Below are positions 24,701 through 35,569 of a stretch of 64,000 bases of DNA, one piece after another. The stretch comes from Hymenolepis diminuta. Its lineage: Eukaryota; Platyhelminthes; Cestoda; Cyclophyllidea; Hymenolepididae. The notes beneath the pieces were generated by a model, which had not been told where the DNA came from, made no database searches, and saw only the letters and a list, made by a program, of their open reading frames with translations. The DNA lies in the NCBI GenBank assembly GCA_900708905.1, contig CAADRB010000043.1, positions 433,311 to 497,310 of the forward strand. The letters are read 5' to 3'. The translations under genes were made by a program, and so were the position numbers. The first letter of the stretch is position 1; the number at the start of each line of letters is the position of its first letter.

Positions 24701-25812
24701 TACTGGGAATCGAAATATTGTAATGGCCATTATTACGTCCATTAGGTGAAAATAGTTTGATATATTTCGTCATAAGGATACAAGTTAGGCAGGGAGATGT
24801 GTATGGTTTACAATATTCGGGACGAGGAAAGTAAAATGTGAAGGTTTCGGTCCTGGAAATTGAAAGCTCCCATCTTTTTTACTTGTCACTGAAACCTAAT
24901 TGGCTTCAGATTTTTAGAGGCATCGCACTGTTGGGTTTCAGTTTGAAGCATGTTAAGGTGGCGTTTTGAAAAGGGTTGAATCGCCATTTTTCGGAATGTC
25001 ATCCTCAACAGTGACGTCAAATTCAATGTAAATCCCTTCAAAGAATCTTTTGAAAAAGCATTGCACACTCTGACAGCTATGGTGAAGAAGAGTGAAAACT
25101 TCAATTCCATCGACAAAAGTCCTCTTTCCCGAAATTATGCACACAGCTGTAGCTTTGTATCTCCTTGTCCAGATAGCATTATGTATGTGTTGGTGGTCTG
25201 GGTAGAGTAGAAGCTTAATAGAGAAAGGGTACACAATGTCTGTCGTAAATAACGGGCTAGAAGTCCCACGCGGCTTGTGCATCGTTGGTCACTCTCCCGT
25301 AAGACATGGGACACTGATTGTCTCTTCCATGTGGAGTACTAAAAAGGTAGAACATGATTGGGTGGTTAAATGACACACCATTGTGAGTGGCTGGTGAGAT
25401 CATAAGTGTAGTCCGTTCTGGCTCATCGTAGTGGTCCTCATATTTGTCATTCATAAACTGACACTATTAAAGTAAGGCGTTAACGTGTTCATTTGTCTTA
25501 GCAGGAATGTATACCTATGGATCGACGGCGGCACCGAATCAAACTAGTGATTTCTCTTACAGTCCGTATCAACAGCAACACCAAGACTGGATACCCACTC
25601 AAGGTTCGAGCAACTACTTGAATCCCCTTCCAACATCCGCCGGTGGTAGTAATCCACCCCCCACAAAGAGGTCTCGTTCAAGCCTCATGGTGGGTGCACA
25701 GCAGCCATCAACCAGTCACGGAACGGCATCTGGATCATCTTTGAGATCTGAGGAGGGAGAAAATTATACTACCAACGACGAGCATGCTTTGGAGGAGAGA
25801 GAGGGTTGCTGA
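9752..25812 (+). CDS. Class I bHLH transcription factor (E protein, Daughterless/TCF type)
   Basis: E proteins bind CANNTG E-boxes as homodimers or as partners of tissue-specific bHLH factors. Exons: 9752-9896, 10501-10527, 10604-10662, 15492-15521, 18569-18770, 20349-20566, 20651-20711, 22426-22526, 22607-22649, 22721-23111, 24194-24339, 24412-24504, 25505-25812. All are GT-AG and phases close to 1824 nt, 607 aa. The basic region (about 411-428) reads [19 protein letters not shown]. Helix-loop-helix follows to residue 474 ([30 protein letters not shown]), then [12 protein letters not shown], the E-protein extension after helix 2. The N-terminal 400 residues are low-complexity Ser/Pro/Gln/Gly. 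No clear LDFS activation motif was seen. Two 3' exons begin at tandem in-frame acceptors. The basic region is split by the exon 10/11 intron. An in-frame TAG lies at 9737-9739, so the start is well placed unless an upstream exon is spliced in. Confidence 0.9.
10501..10527 (+). other. 27-nt microexon of the E-protein gene
   Basis: The acceptor is ATCGGCAG and the donor GTATGA. It encodes about nine residues (VNWPSGNLR with the borrowed base). It enters and leaves in phase 1, so skipping keeps the frame. Confidence 0.65.
10663..15491 (+). other. Long E-protein intron (4.8 kb)
   Basis: Mostly T-rich sense-strand sequence, as expected of an intron. Open frames at 13101-13478 (plus), 14430-14660 (plus) and 15108-15419 (minus, 103 codons) show no motif or splice context. 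The last has protein-like composition but no other support. A G/C-richer block lies at 12950-13200. Confidence 0.5.
15492..15521 (+). other. 30-nt microexon of the E-protein gene
   Basis: The acceptor is TAATATTGCAG and the donor a consensus GTAAGC. It encodes [10 protein letters not shown]. It is phase 0 on both sides, so it can be included or skipped without a frame change. Confidence 0.75.
16485..16493 (+). promoter_or_regulatory. TATA-box-like sequence inside an E-protein intron
   Basis: TATAAAAGG lies 2.1 kb upstream of the next coding exon (18569). That exon carries an in-frame ATG at 18581, so an internal start here could yield an N-terminally shortened E protein. This is inference; TATA-like words also arise by chance in AT-rich DNA. 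Confidence 0.3.
17261..17280 (+). promoter_or_regulatory. G-quadruplex-like run in an intron
   Basis: GGGGGGAGGAGGGGGTGGGG on the transcribed (sense) strand contains several G-tracts with 1-3 nt spacers, in otherwise AT-rich sequence. It would be present in the pre-mRNA. Confidence 0.55.
18771..20348 (+). other. E-protein intron carrying a SINE
   Basis: A 1.6-kb intron. Its middle (19680-19900) is a minus-strand SINE. The last 150 nt before the acceptor are C/T-rich. No exon is seen. Confidence 0.5.
19680..19900 (-). mobile_element. tRNA-derived SINE, antisense in an E-protein intron
   Basis: Read on the minus strand it has a box-A-like TAGTACAGTGGTTAGC, a box-B-like TCAGTTTCCATTGG, then TGCACATCCAGTG matching the body start of the 1.2-kb copy. 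A 3' part resembling the GGATGAGTATTGGAAAACGCC block follows. The 61-codon plus-strand frame here is a by-product. Confidence 0.7.
20712..22425 (+). other. E-protein intron (1.7 kb)
   Basis: AT-rich with no exon, repeat or motif recognised between the donor at 20712 (GTAAGT) and the acceptor at 22425. Confidence 0.45.
22718..22723 (+). other. Tandem splice acceptor (AAGTAG)
   Basis: Two consecutive AG acceptors, ending at 22720 and 22723, precede exon 10 of the E-protein gene. Either keeps the frame; they differ by one valine just before KMDSPL. In other animals such NAGNAG sites are often used alternatively. Confidence 0.55.
23112..24193 (+). other. Intron splitting the bHLH basic region
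   Basis: A 1.1-kb intron in phase 2 within the basic region of the E protein. No other feature is seen. Confidence 0.5.
24505..25504 (+). other. E-protein intron with minus-strand open frames
   Basis: The minus strand is open at 24953-25282 (109 codons) and 25257-25454 (65 codons), overlapping in different frames. The composition is protein-like, so a decayed nested gene or pseudogene is possible. No domain, start context or splice structure supports it. Confidence 0.3.
25499..25504 (+). other. Tandem splice acceptor (TAGCAG)
   Basis: Two consecutive acceptors, ending at 25501 and 25504, precede the last E-protein exon. Both are in frame and differ by one alanine codon before GMYTYGS. It is the second NAGNAG site in the same gene. 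Confidence 0.55.
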
Positions 25813-26940
25813 AAGCGGTTTTTCACCTCTTCCAGTTTTTACTCCCCTACTATCCCAGATTTCGCTGCATTTAAGTACTACTATACAGTATTGAGTAGTG
25901 GTATTATGTGAATGTGTGGGCTTGTGAATCTAAATTTAAACATACACACACCTGGACATCGCTTGTGTGTTTTAGCAGCGGTTTTAATTCTCTACGATCT
26001 GTATTTCGAGTTAAAGCTGGTGAAGTGTAACTATATAAATTAACATCTGTTTTGCGTCTCTTGTTTCTTTTTACTTATCGGATTTAAGTAGTTGATTGTG
26101 TTTGCTATTTGAGTATTGTTCGGCACTTGGTTTAATAATGCATCTCGGTGATTTTCTGCAGAATATTGGTAAATCGATTCAAAATAGTATTGATGTCAAT
26201 TGTTCTTTCGTAGTTGCCAAGTGATTTTGGAGTCTTGGAAAGGATGTTGCACCATCTGACCAAGAGTGGAGCAGTATTTGTATCTCTCGGGTCTATACTA
26301 TGTATATAAAATTAGGTGAATAGATAAATATCAATCAATGGGGAGTCAATGTTCAGAGATATATCGTGTGATGACTGCGGTTTAGGTATCATTAAGGCTG
26401 TCTGAGAATAGGCAGGCAGGATGTAGCTATTTTTGAGGGGAAAGGGCAATATAGAGAAGACAAATTGGTACGTGATAAGTAGGAAGAGGAACGAGTCGTG
26501 GTTCATTCGGTTGGTAGGGCTTTGGAGATTGGTGATAAGCTGTTAGGATGACTGTTAACCGCAGGCAAAAGTAGTGTCGTTAATCTATCTAATCTATTAA
26601 TCTTCTAATTTCTTCGATCACTTTAGATCAGATGGTAGCTTGTGTTTTGAAAAGTGTACGAAGTTGGATGAAAGGGCAGGTAAGACTAGTCTAAAGTGAG
26701 AGGAATTGATAATTGAGAAAAGTTAAAGTGGGTAGATACTGTTAAAATGAAGTAACGAAATTTCCTTTTTTCAATAATGGGTGTCAAGATGAGTGTAGAA
26801 ACTTAACTCTTGAAAAAAGTTGAGAATTATCGACATTTGCATCTAAAAATAACAGTGAAAATTTAGCCGAGTTCATAAACTAAGGCTTAATTGGAATCGA
26901 GATTATTCCGTTTATCGATTTTTTGATACTTCTTACACTA
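25813..26940 (+). other. E-protein 3' flank
   Basis: Presumably includes the 3' UTR. No canonical AATAAA was found in the first several hundred bases, so the transcript end is not placed. No further gene is seen. Confidence 0.4.
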
Positions 26941-26942
26941 TT

Positions 26943-27620
26943 CTACTTGCTATAAATGATATCTGGACATGGCCTTACAGAATTAGGGACGAATAATTTA
27001 TTAATTTTGATTGACCTTGTTCCTAATAATCGTCTTTGCGCTTCTCCATTTATAAGCTTCCATATGTTCAGGCATTTTTCATCACATTTATTTAACCAGA
27101 AGCACCAGTTTAATCTGTCTGAATTAAGGTTGTAGCCGTGAAAAATTTCCTGATATTTTGGAAGAATATTAAAGGGATAATCCAGATTGTAAGAAGCGTT
27201 TGGATCGCAAACAATTATCGCAATTGTTTTCAAGCATTAACACAATTTCAAAGTCAAAATGTAGTGTTTGTGGAATACAAAGATTATAACTACAAAATTT
27301 GATGACCTTTTTCTCTTCTACATTTACCCCAAATTGTAGCAGATTTTGCCTATCCCCAAGAGTATATTCAAATGTATTTAAATGTCCGAAATCGATATTA
27401 TGTTCATGCAAGATGCGAGAGTTGAATGGTATTGCTCCGTGACTAGTTTCAAGAATTGAGAAATCGTGATCAATTGGACCACAGAGGATCTTGTGAAATA
27501 ACGATATATATTTCCAGTAATCCGGAGGTATTTCTGATACACCCCTATTATGCATTATATCGGTTATTGCTTGATAATAGGCGTTCGCTTCAACGATTGA
27601 ACTCCAAAGAAGAGAAGAAA
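26943..27620 (-). pseudogene. Frameshifted reading frame, family unknown
   Basis: Two minus-strand frames join end to start: an upstream frame reaching from about 27620 to 27169 and a downstream frame ending at a TAG at 26943. Switching by one base near 27235 (around ATGCTTGAAAAC) gives about 225 residues without a stop. Composition is protein-like, with patches such as PPDYWKYISLFHK, FEYTLGDRQNLLQFG and LDYPFNILPKYQEIF. No family was recognised. It could be a decayed single-exon gene, a retrocopy, an exon pair or chance. Further stops lie upstream in this frame. Confidence 0.35.
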
Positions 27621-28092
27621 GTCAGTTTGTTGTTGATCTATTTCCAATTTCTTTGTTCTCACAAAAGTTTACTAAGTAACCGAGATACTGTTAGACCTCC
27701 AGAATGAATTGAACTTCACTTTCTAACCCGGGAAAACAGTCTTTGCATATTCCACCTAATAATTGGCACCGCTATGTAATACCTGAGAATCGTAAAATTG
27801 CCACTTGAATCGATACTTACTAATAAAAATGACACCGAATCAGATGTCGCAATACCACTACTATAAACCTGACTCTGAAGAATGTAGTTTTCACTTGAGA
27901 TTCAAACGTACACTTGTAAACTATATGATAAAAACACTTATGCAAATTTTCCGTCCACGCGGGTGCGTTGATTTCTTTACATGTATGGATTAGCACTCTT
28001 CTCAACTACCACAATCACCTACGTACTGACGCCTTCATCATACCTTTGTGCCCTATCTTGTTATTCTCGGAACTAAAAGTAAATTCTACTCA

Positions 28093-28100
28093 TATAAAAG
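28093..28100 (+). promoter_or_regulatory. TATA box of a small secreted-protein ORF
   Basis: TATAAAAG lies 66 nt ahead of the start codon at 28166. The interval is C/A-rich and free of ATG, as expected of a short leader. Confidence 0.5.
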
Positions 28101-28165
28101 CGATCTCTAAACACTCATCTGCAGCCACACCTCAACCCAGCACTCCTCTAACTCTCCTCTGGATT

Positions 28166-28315
28166 ATGGTATATCTCAGTAAACTCTGCCTAGCATTCTT
28201 TTGCCTTCTTTCTATCTCGTTTTGTGAAGATTACATCAAGCTAGAAAGGTGGTATTCTAGAAAAATCTACTATTCAGGATTTAAGATGTCAAAAATATCA
28301 CTATTCCTTCTGTAA
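28166..28315 (+). CDS. Putative small secreted protein or signal-peptide first exon
   Basis: The ORF of 49 codons opens with a textbook signal peptide: MVYLSKLCLAFFCLLSISFC, followed by EDYIKLERWYS. It has a TATA box and short leader in the right places. It could be complete or a first exon. Possible donors are GTGGTA after the LER codons (poor) and GTAAAT near 28313 (better). No second exon was found. In cestodes and flukes many secreted-antigen and micro-exon genes put the signal peptide on exon 1; membership in such a family is not shown here. Confidence 0.4.
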   Translation: MVYLSKLCLAFFCLLSISFCEDYIKLERWYSRKIYYSGFKMSKISLFLL

Positions 28316-28633
28316 ATGTGTGCATCACGATGTTCGTTTAAAAATATCCTCATACATTTCGAAGAATCTAACATCTCATTTTTTGACCAGAAGAGATTTT
28401 GAATAACTGAGACCGCATAAGTAAGAATAACGTATACGATTGCGGAGCTACCATATGAAGGAGCGAACTGATGAAACATGAGAGATGAATCTCAGTTTTT
28501 CTTGTAAAAATGGAAGAGTTGATCGTTTTCTTTTCGGAAATCTTCCTATTAACCAACAACTCTGGATCTGAATACCCTTAGTGAATTAAAGAGATCCATC
28601 GTTGAAGCATAAAATAACTCTACTTTCTGTCAC

Positions 28634-28705
28634 TATGGTATAAATAACAACTAGATATTGCAAGGCTGTAGTTAACTCAGATCGAGAGAGATGCCTATAC
28701 ACTCC
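28634..28705 (+). repeat. Short dispersed repeat, copy at 28.6 kb
   Basis: The core ATATTGCAAGGCTGTAGTT plus AACTCAG and a GAGAGAGA-like end resembles 36129-36185 (ATATTGCTAGACTGTAGTTG, ACTCAGGCTCGGAGAGA). It is possibly a piece of the long terminal repeat or leader of the Gypsy element at 34-36 kb, because the second copy lies just past its protease remnant. Confidence 0.4.
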
Positions 28706-29171
28706 GTTATGTTTTAAGTCACAAGACACGTTGATGCAAAGGAACTGGAGGCTAATCTAACAATCAGCCCTATATAGAATTACCGGCAGACGGATCAAGT
28801 TGGGGTCATTGTGGGATATACTTTACCACGGTCCTTTTTGGCAAAATGGTCGCTTCATCACACTTTTGCATCATTTAACGCTTCTTGGTTCATCTTTCTA
28901 TCTTTCATACTTTTATGGATCTATCAGTCCACTCATATTAGATCTACTTGCCTAGAAAGTTCCCTTTATTAAATACTTTTTCATACCAATCTTTCTACAA
29001 CAGTATTGCCATGGCCTTACTAGCCTCCAAAATAACCACAAAGCTCAGAACTTAATAATAACACGTAATTGCCTTAATGGTAAGCTTTACTCCAAAAAGT
29101 CAAGGCAAATTTTATGAATAATTAACAATAAATTGTTAATTTTAATTTTCTTTGGTAAAAAATTATTCCCA

Positions 29172-29177
29172 TTTATT
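29172..29177 (-). terminator. Possible minus-strand poly(A) signal
   Basis: AATAAA on the minus strand at the end of an open frame (29393-29163). It would suit a minus-strand transcript from the 30-33 kb region. AATAAA is common in AT-rich DNA, so support is weak. Confidence 0.25.
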
Positions 29178-30137
29178 GAAAAATATTCTAAAAGTAAATT
29201 CTATAATAATTAGAGTCTTTTCATATTTATGATTATTGAAGGTCGATCCACAACCGGAACGACAGTTTTTGCCTGCTGGGAACGGCGTGCGTATGCTAAT
29301 TGATAAAAGTGACTGGCAACTTAGAGAATGCTGTGGGAAACGAAGTCCAAATAAATCCTGATTAAAGCGCATCACATAGGCAGGGTTGAACATTAAATCT
29401 ATGCGATATATGAAATATGAAAATAAGGATCAAGAATCAGGGTGCCATTAGTGCGAAGAAACGGCCATCCTGCCCATAATCCACCTCGAGCTGAGGGTGA
29501 ATCTGAGTATGGCCGACGGCTACACTTATCTCCTATTGTTCGGTTTTTCTCATTGGTTTACTCCGCGCATAGACATGTGTAGGGTTGCGAATCGACTTCT
29601 AACACATTAGGGACATACAATACCTGTGGGAACTGTCCATACCGAGACAAGATGTAGAGTCCGTGGTCTTGAGCTATGTTTATTCACGTCCCAACGTTCA
29701 TGAAATTGGTTGAATTTACTCTTCAAAGTCGGCGTTTTCCTCTGTCTTATAAATGGAATATATGGGAACGTCGTAATGAGCCAGAGCGGCCTATATTTAT
29801 GATTTCAGCGGCTAATACAAATGCTCATATTATTTACCACTAAGTATGCTCTATCCTTCCATGAGCACCTATCCCATTACTGGAAAACAGCCAGCGCCCA
29901 AGGTTCTACAGATACTACCAAGAGGCTCAAATGAGCGGCTCCTGGTATACTTGTGCTTCATTCTCTTTTCCCCGATAAAAATTCAGACACTTGTGTTTCA
30001 TCACATTGTGTACCTTTTCTTTAATTTGCTCCCTCTCAAGTTACTTACAAAACACTTATTTGAATCACATTTCATATAGCAGTGTTTTAAATAAGACATC
30101 TTCTAAGAAATACCGGCGTCCTTCATTTTAATGACCT

Positions 30138-30344
30138 CTAAAGGTCGATTTGATTATTTACAAGAATGATTAGACCCAAGAACGGGTATAAAGTAGATAA
30201 GTTAGTAACCTCGCCAGTACGGAGGTTGTTGATAACGCCAACATAGTAGATAGCAAACCAATAAAAAGCTTGGACTCCAAACCAAACGCATATGACGCTG
30301 GGGAGGGATGTGGCCATTGTGAATAGATGGTTGCTTCCTCTCAT
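30138..30344 (-). CDS. Possible small membrane protein ORF
   Basis: 68 codons on the minus strand. An internal Met starts MATSLPSVICVWFGVQ, followed by FYWFAIYYVGVI, a clear hydrophobic segment, and a second segment near LYPFLGLIILV. A TATATATAG run lies about 60 nt upstream of that Met. A donor-like GTTACT follows the RTGE codons, so it may be an exon. No family was recognised and no downstream exon was proven. Confidence 0.25.
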   Translation of the reverse strand: MRGSNHLFTMATSLPSVICVWFGVQAFYWFAIYYVGVINNLRTGEVTNLSTLYPFLGLIILVNNQIDL

Positions 30345-32739
30345 CTTTGCATCCTTTTATCTTACGGAACTATATATATTGCTATTATAACTTTAATTAT
30401 AAGATTTCCTTTAATAAAAACTTATTTAGAACATGTTCCTTACAAAATTCATTGTTTATCTCTACTGAAATTTCCAAACATCTTTCATAAACGTGTTATA
30501 TGTGACTAATGCTTATAGAATATTATGTGTTCTACTATTTAAAAGACCGTATTTTTTATTTTTAAGCAATGAAATTAGATAAAATGGGCACTTAATCACA
30601 AAAATGTGAAATTAAAAAATTTTACAGGTTTTGAATTTGTCATTACTAACATTTTCAAATTCGCATAATTTGTTTAGATGAACTTTGTTAATTACACGTG
30701 GCTTGGTGTAAACCCATAGAGACGTATACCCTAAGTCTTCCCATTCTCACCAAACTGTGGAACCATTTATGGAGCTAGTAAATTGATAATACGAAAATTG
30801 AGACCTCTCTGATATTTCTAAAACATCTAACATTTGTTTCTGCGTCTATTAATAACTCTGCCCATTTTCCGGTTTTTCTTGACTCTCCAATGGAGCTTCC
30901 CATTACAACTTGGTCTGGTGGTCAACAATGGCAATCGATCAGAAAAGGTCAAAATTTATTAATCTTACACTCTCTGGTGTCCATCAAGCTTTAGGTCATC
31001 CCAGTACAAAACTCTGGTTCCGTGTGGCCCATTAAAAAGTATCGTTGGTGCTCATTTTTTGAAAGCACGATGCTTGCGGAAGTGCCTTCTTCAACATGAA
31101 CAACTTGGTGATAGAGATGTCTGATGATCAGGGTGATAGGAATTTGGGGCAGATTGCCGCCTCTGTGTGGTTGTCCAAGTGATATTCAGTCCTGGAACGA
31201 TATTAGGTCTGCTGAATGCCGAGGAGTGCGTGAGACTTGCCGTTTTACACTTTCTCTGACTGATGCTGCTTGCCTAAATCATCCACCAAGACCCATTAAA
31301 AGCACAAACAATTTTCCTGGGTTTAACGTCTACTTTTTTCATTTTGTATTAACGCTCTATGATTGCCTCTGAATCTCACTGTGCATGTTTCTTTCGATCT
31401 TCGTTCCATCCTTTTTTTGCACTGTCTTTATGTAATTCCCTTCGGGCTCCTCTCCCTCTTCATTTCACTCCCGGCTGAATTTCAATCGCAATTATACAAC
31501 TGACATTTATTCGGGGCTAAAACTGTTACAGTCTGGCGGAGTTTGACCATCAAACACCGGTTTTCTGAATTTGTTTTCACTTCATATATCGCTATCGCTC
31601 TAATGAGATAGATGGACAAAGAAGGAAATGGCCACCACTTGTAATCCTTGCTTCTTAATCTTTATTTCCGTTTTTCAAAAATCTTATAGATTGTATAACT
31701 TTTCACAATTCCTTGACTTATTTATATAATGTGCCTTAATAGAGATCTATTTAGACAATACTACCTACATATTGTTGTAAACTTCAAGCGTGTTAGAAAT
31801 AGACTCACAACCTTGCTGGTCCAAAGGGAAGTACAAACGTCTGCTCACAGAGTGGATCAATGAGCCCAATATGGGAGGACAGTGGCTATTGGATGTACCA
31901 GGATATATACTTATCTTCATGTATCTCACTTGGTAGAAAGTTTTGGCTATCAAAAGTAAGGTCATTTCCTCTCACTCCCTGTATTTTTTAATCTTAAAGC
32001 TTATTTTCATCATTCATACATCTTACTACTTTTATGCGATTTCATCATATATTGCCTTTTCTATACGACGTTCTTTAACAAAGACATATTTAGATTACGC
32101 TTTCAACATAGTCTTTGTTTATTAATAGCGTCGCGGATTGACTGCATTCTATCTTATTTATTTCTTCGGGTCTGAGTCGGCTATGAACAGAGATATCTCG
32201 TGTGCAGATCTAAAATAACGGCGGGAAAAGCACTTCCAAGTCTACGTCATTGCCGAATGAGTCTTACTTTACAAAATCCGACATACGTCGTTTCTCTGAA
32301 ATCACTTGCAGGCCAAATTTCCTTAAAAGTACATTTTATTCTATGCAAGCGAGCATCGTTCCGCCTGATTTTACCCTGTTCGGTCGGTGGTCGCTCTTTA
32401 TCTTCTCCATCCATTTCATACGACGAAAATTGGCATCAATTAAAGAAAGATAGCCTGCAGTATATCTGCGGAGTCACAAACAAGATACTTATGTTCTCTT
32501 CTTATACGTACATTCACACGTATCAAGGGACTCCATCCACATATTTTCACTACATTTCCATGGTGTTCCTACTACACGCAATTCTAATACTAATGAATAT
32601 CCGTTTAGCTGCGGAACTGGGATCGAGAAAAATTCTAAACAATCAAAACATTCAGAGTCTCTATCTTCTCGTATTAAGCATTCATCTTCATCACTACACA
32701 TCTTTCCAAGGTTAAAACAATTCTCCATGATAAATATAC
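30345..32739. other. Unassigned region
   Basis: Several open frames lie here without clear structure: 31124-31372 (plus, cysteine-containing), 31765-31965 (minus) and 32200-32715 (plus, 171 codons, overlapped by a cysteine-rich minus frame at 32489-32758). None shows a domain. They may be decayed exons or chance. Confidence 0.3.
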
Positions 32740-32909
32740 CTGGTAAACGCAGCAGCATTTACATCCCGCTTCTTCCTTCTGAATAAATATGAGCCTCAAC
32801 GAAACTCCAAACACTAAAATTTTAACACTCATAATATTTTAGGACCTTTTATGTGAGTTATTCTAGAAAACCACTTACCTCTTTCGATGTCTCTATTAGA
32901 CACTTGCAT
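32740..32909 (-). CDS. Possible two-exon start of a small cysteine-rich protein
   Basis: On the minus strand an ATG at 32909 opens a 31-nt exon (32909-32879, donor GTAAGT). It joins in frame to a 74-nt exon (32813-32740, acceptor ATTTTAG, donor GTATAT) that encodes VFGVSLRLIFIQ then EEAGCKCCCVYQ. A TATAAAA (32947-32941) lies just upstream. The next exon is uncertain. Consensus splice signals and phase agreement support it, but its small size makes chance possible. Confidence 0.25.
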
Positions 32910-32940
32910 CCCAAAGCTAACCAGTTTCGCAGGCTTGGGG

Positions 32941-32947
32941 TTTTATA
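32941..32947 (-). promoter_or_regulatory. Minus-strand TATA box
   Basis: TATAAAA ahead of the candidate cysteine-rich ORF. It is only about 32 nt from the ATG, leaving a leader of a few bases, which is unusually short. Confidence 0.25.
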
Positions 32948-34079
32948 CTATTAACTAAAAGCTATCATCTTTCCAATTAACATAGGCGAGTGATATCCAC
33001 TATCAAAATCTCAATCAGGCACAGAAATAAGATAATTTGTCAATGATATTCATTACAATACTTTACACATCAGAAGTATCTCAATTTAGTAAATTTTATT
33101 AATTGTAAGCTGCACTAATTGACAGCGGTAACAGATTTTTACTGAATACATCTTACCATTAGGTTTTTCTCCATTGCAAAACCTTCCCACTGCGTATAAG
33201 GATCTATCAAAGCTATTAACGTGGTTTCCGAAGGGTACTTGACCCCCACAAGAGAACCTAATCACGAATCCGGAGCAGGAATCATCGTCTTAGTAGTGGA
33301 CGTTCTCTGCTTATTAGCAAAAGCCAACCTTATGCTCATCGATCAGGTTCAGATATTGTTTAAGGAAATGCTTTAACAAGAAATGAACTTGGAATTTAAT
33401 TTCATCTGAAATGATACAAAAATGGACTTCCACAATTTTTCCTTCAGGATAAAAGTTTGACTACCTTCGTCTTTAAAGTAAACTGAATCCCAGTTTTTTA
33501 AGGAATCATAAATTTTCTTTGACAAGCACTTTAACTGTATCCCTACCGCGAGCTAACCGGAACAGGCTATGGAAAAGTATGAAGAACAATGAACATTTTC
33601 TCTTGACTAAATATAAATTAATTGTGATTTCCTTCCCTTTTATAAAGAAATAACGTTTAATTATTAAATTTTTTATACAAACTAATGAAAATAGCCTTGT
33701 AGGTGGCATAATTTGTACCAAGTAATTGAATATTGCTAGATGAACAATTGAAAATTTGTATTTGTCTCCTATTTTCTCCCAACCACATTTTGATATTGTC
33801 AGCCAGGAGTGATGACAACTGACGACGCTGTTGTAAACAATTTTGTAAAAGAACTCATTATTCCGAATAATCATGCAGAAAATGGAGAGATTGGAATGAC
33901 TCTTGGAATGATAGCATGAACCTCGTGGAACAGTTTTGAAAATATCTGAACTTGAACCCTGAAAAATCAAAAGATCCCATTCCTAAATTATACCGATATT
34001 TAGTGAATTCCGCCATGATCCTGAATCAGATCTTACTTTTTAAAAACTGATTTTGCAGATGAAAGGATGCATTCAGAAA
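32948..34079. other. Intergenic, no gene recognised
   Basis: AT-rich. The 154-codon minus frame at 33506-33970 is hydrophobic and rich in Ile/Phe/Lys/Ser as AT-rich DNA tends to encode, with no motif. Confidence 0.35.
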
Positions 34080-34700
34080 GGACCTGGATAACATCTTTGA
34101 GGAAGAGTTAGATTCCTTCTTCGGATATCGGAGACCAAGAAACCCCAAAGTTAAATTTGTCCGATGGTACTGGAAAAGCAGAAATTCGATGAAACAGTAT
34201 CCATCTCCCACAAACTGTTCGGCGGAAAAATCTGAATTTAGCAAGCGTTTTAAGTGTTTAACATTGACCAAGATGCCTGATGAGGATTGGATTGATTGTT
34301 ACTCGGACAAATGAAAATTTTGAACAATCAAACTTCAAATCCTTTTCAAATGATCAATTTAAGTGTCATTTGTTCCATTGTGGCCTGCGAGATTCCTGCT
34401 ATGCGGATGCCCATGCAAGAATTCTTAATAAAATTGATCAAAATCATGATATCACCTTACGCGCAATGAATGTCGAAGAATGCACATAACTATGATCCAG
34501 TAGAACGCCGTTGAACAGGTTATATCGAAGAACAACAGACAAGAAAGTATTTCAAACAAGAAACTCCATCACCGTGCTGGCTATGTGACGAAATGCACTA
34601 TTGCAGAGATTATCTTTACAGAAATCACATTTGTGATTGTGTAAAGAGGCGAAATGCTAGAGCGATACGAAAGGAAAGTTAAAGAAAAAGAAGATTTTTA
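34080..34700 (+). mobile_element. Decayed Ty3/Gypsy retrotransposon Gag
   Basis: Broken plus-strand frames follow a CsRn1-type Gag in order: a HKLFGGK block (34207-34230); EFSKRFKCLTLTKMPDEDW after a one-base shift in an A-run; DQFKCHLFHCGLRD with ARILNKIDQNHDITLRAM (34280-34487); and a zinc knuckle near 34570-34665 beginning PCWLCDEMHYC. At least two frameshifts and several stops break it, so it is dead. No LTR pair was delimited. Confidence 0.75.
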
Positions 34701-35569
34701 GTGTTGTTAGTTCAACCTATGAAGGCAGAAGTTCTACTAGGCGACAGCATGTAACTGTTATAATCTGCTCTTCTCTATAGGTTACCGTAACCAACTTTTA
34801 GATTCCCTAAGAAAGTGCACTAGTTACAAACACGACTCGACAACACCACAATACAAAACGACCAAATCACTGTATCAACACAAGACACACGTTTTCGTAT
34901 CGATAGGTCGATTTATATTATACGCCATTTGCAAACGTAATGTAAATAAATTCGTTCGAATAAAAGAGAATTAAAAGGTGGTAAACAAAGAATCTTACAT
35001 ATAAGAATTATTTTGGGAAAAATGTCATTTTCTTATATGTAACAATAGGTGATCTCCAATCCCGATGAATAATTCCAGGTACTCTTTATAAACTAAGTAA
35101 TAGCTCCCTTTGACATCTTCGATGCAAAAATCGCATTCTAATATCCCATTATTGATCAATATTAGTTAGTACGGTCAATATGACCCTGGACTTGTTGCTT
35201 ATTAGAAAGTATCGAAAACGTAACTTCTAGTTATCTCCAGGAGACTAGAAGAGAAGTTGAAATCTTCTCTATTCACTTAAAAGGGAATTTGAAAGAGCTG
35301 ATATGTAAAAGATTTCCAACAACGAACTGAAACGCCTTCTTTATGTGTGTGACTTGAATCGTTGGAAGATGATTGTGCTAATTTCCTAAAATGAACCGAA
35401 TTTTGAACAGGTATCAGACCTTCGGAATTCACCCCCGAGTGCCATCGGATTGAGAATCTGAAAACACATGTGTGGTTCAAACAGGCTCACAAGCAAACCA
35501 AAAGTTCGGTAGTTATGCAGGTCGCTATGATTAACCAAATTTTCTCAAACTAAAATTGTATCCATTCTT

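Noticed and set aside
32200..32715. A 171-codon plus frame
   Set aside because: Mixed hydrophobic low-complexity translation with no splice context; the opposite strand is also open and cysteine-rich. Not enough for a gene call.
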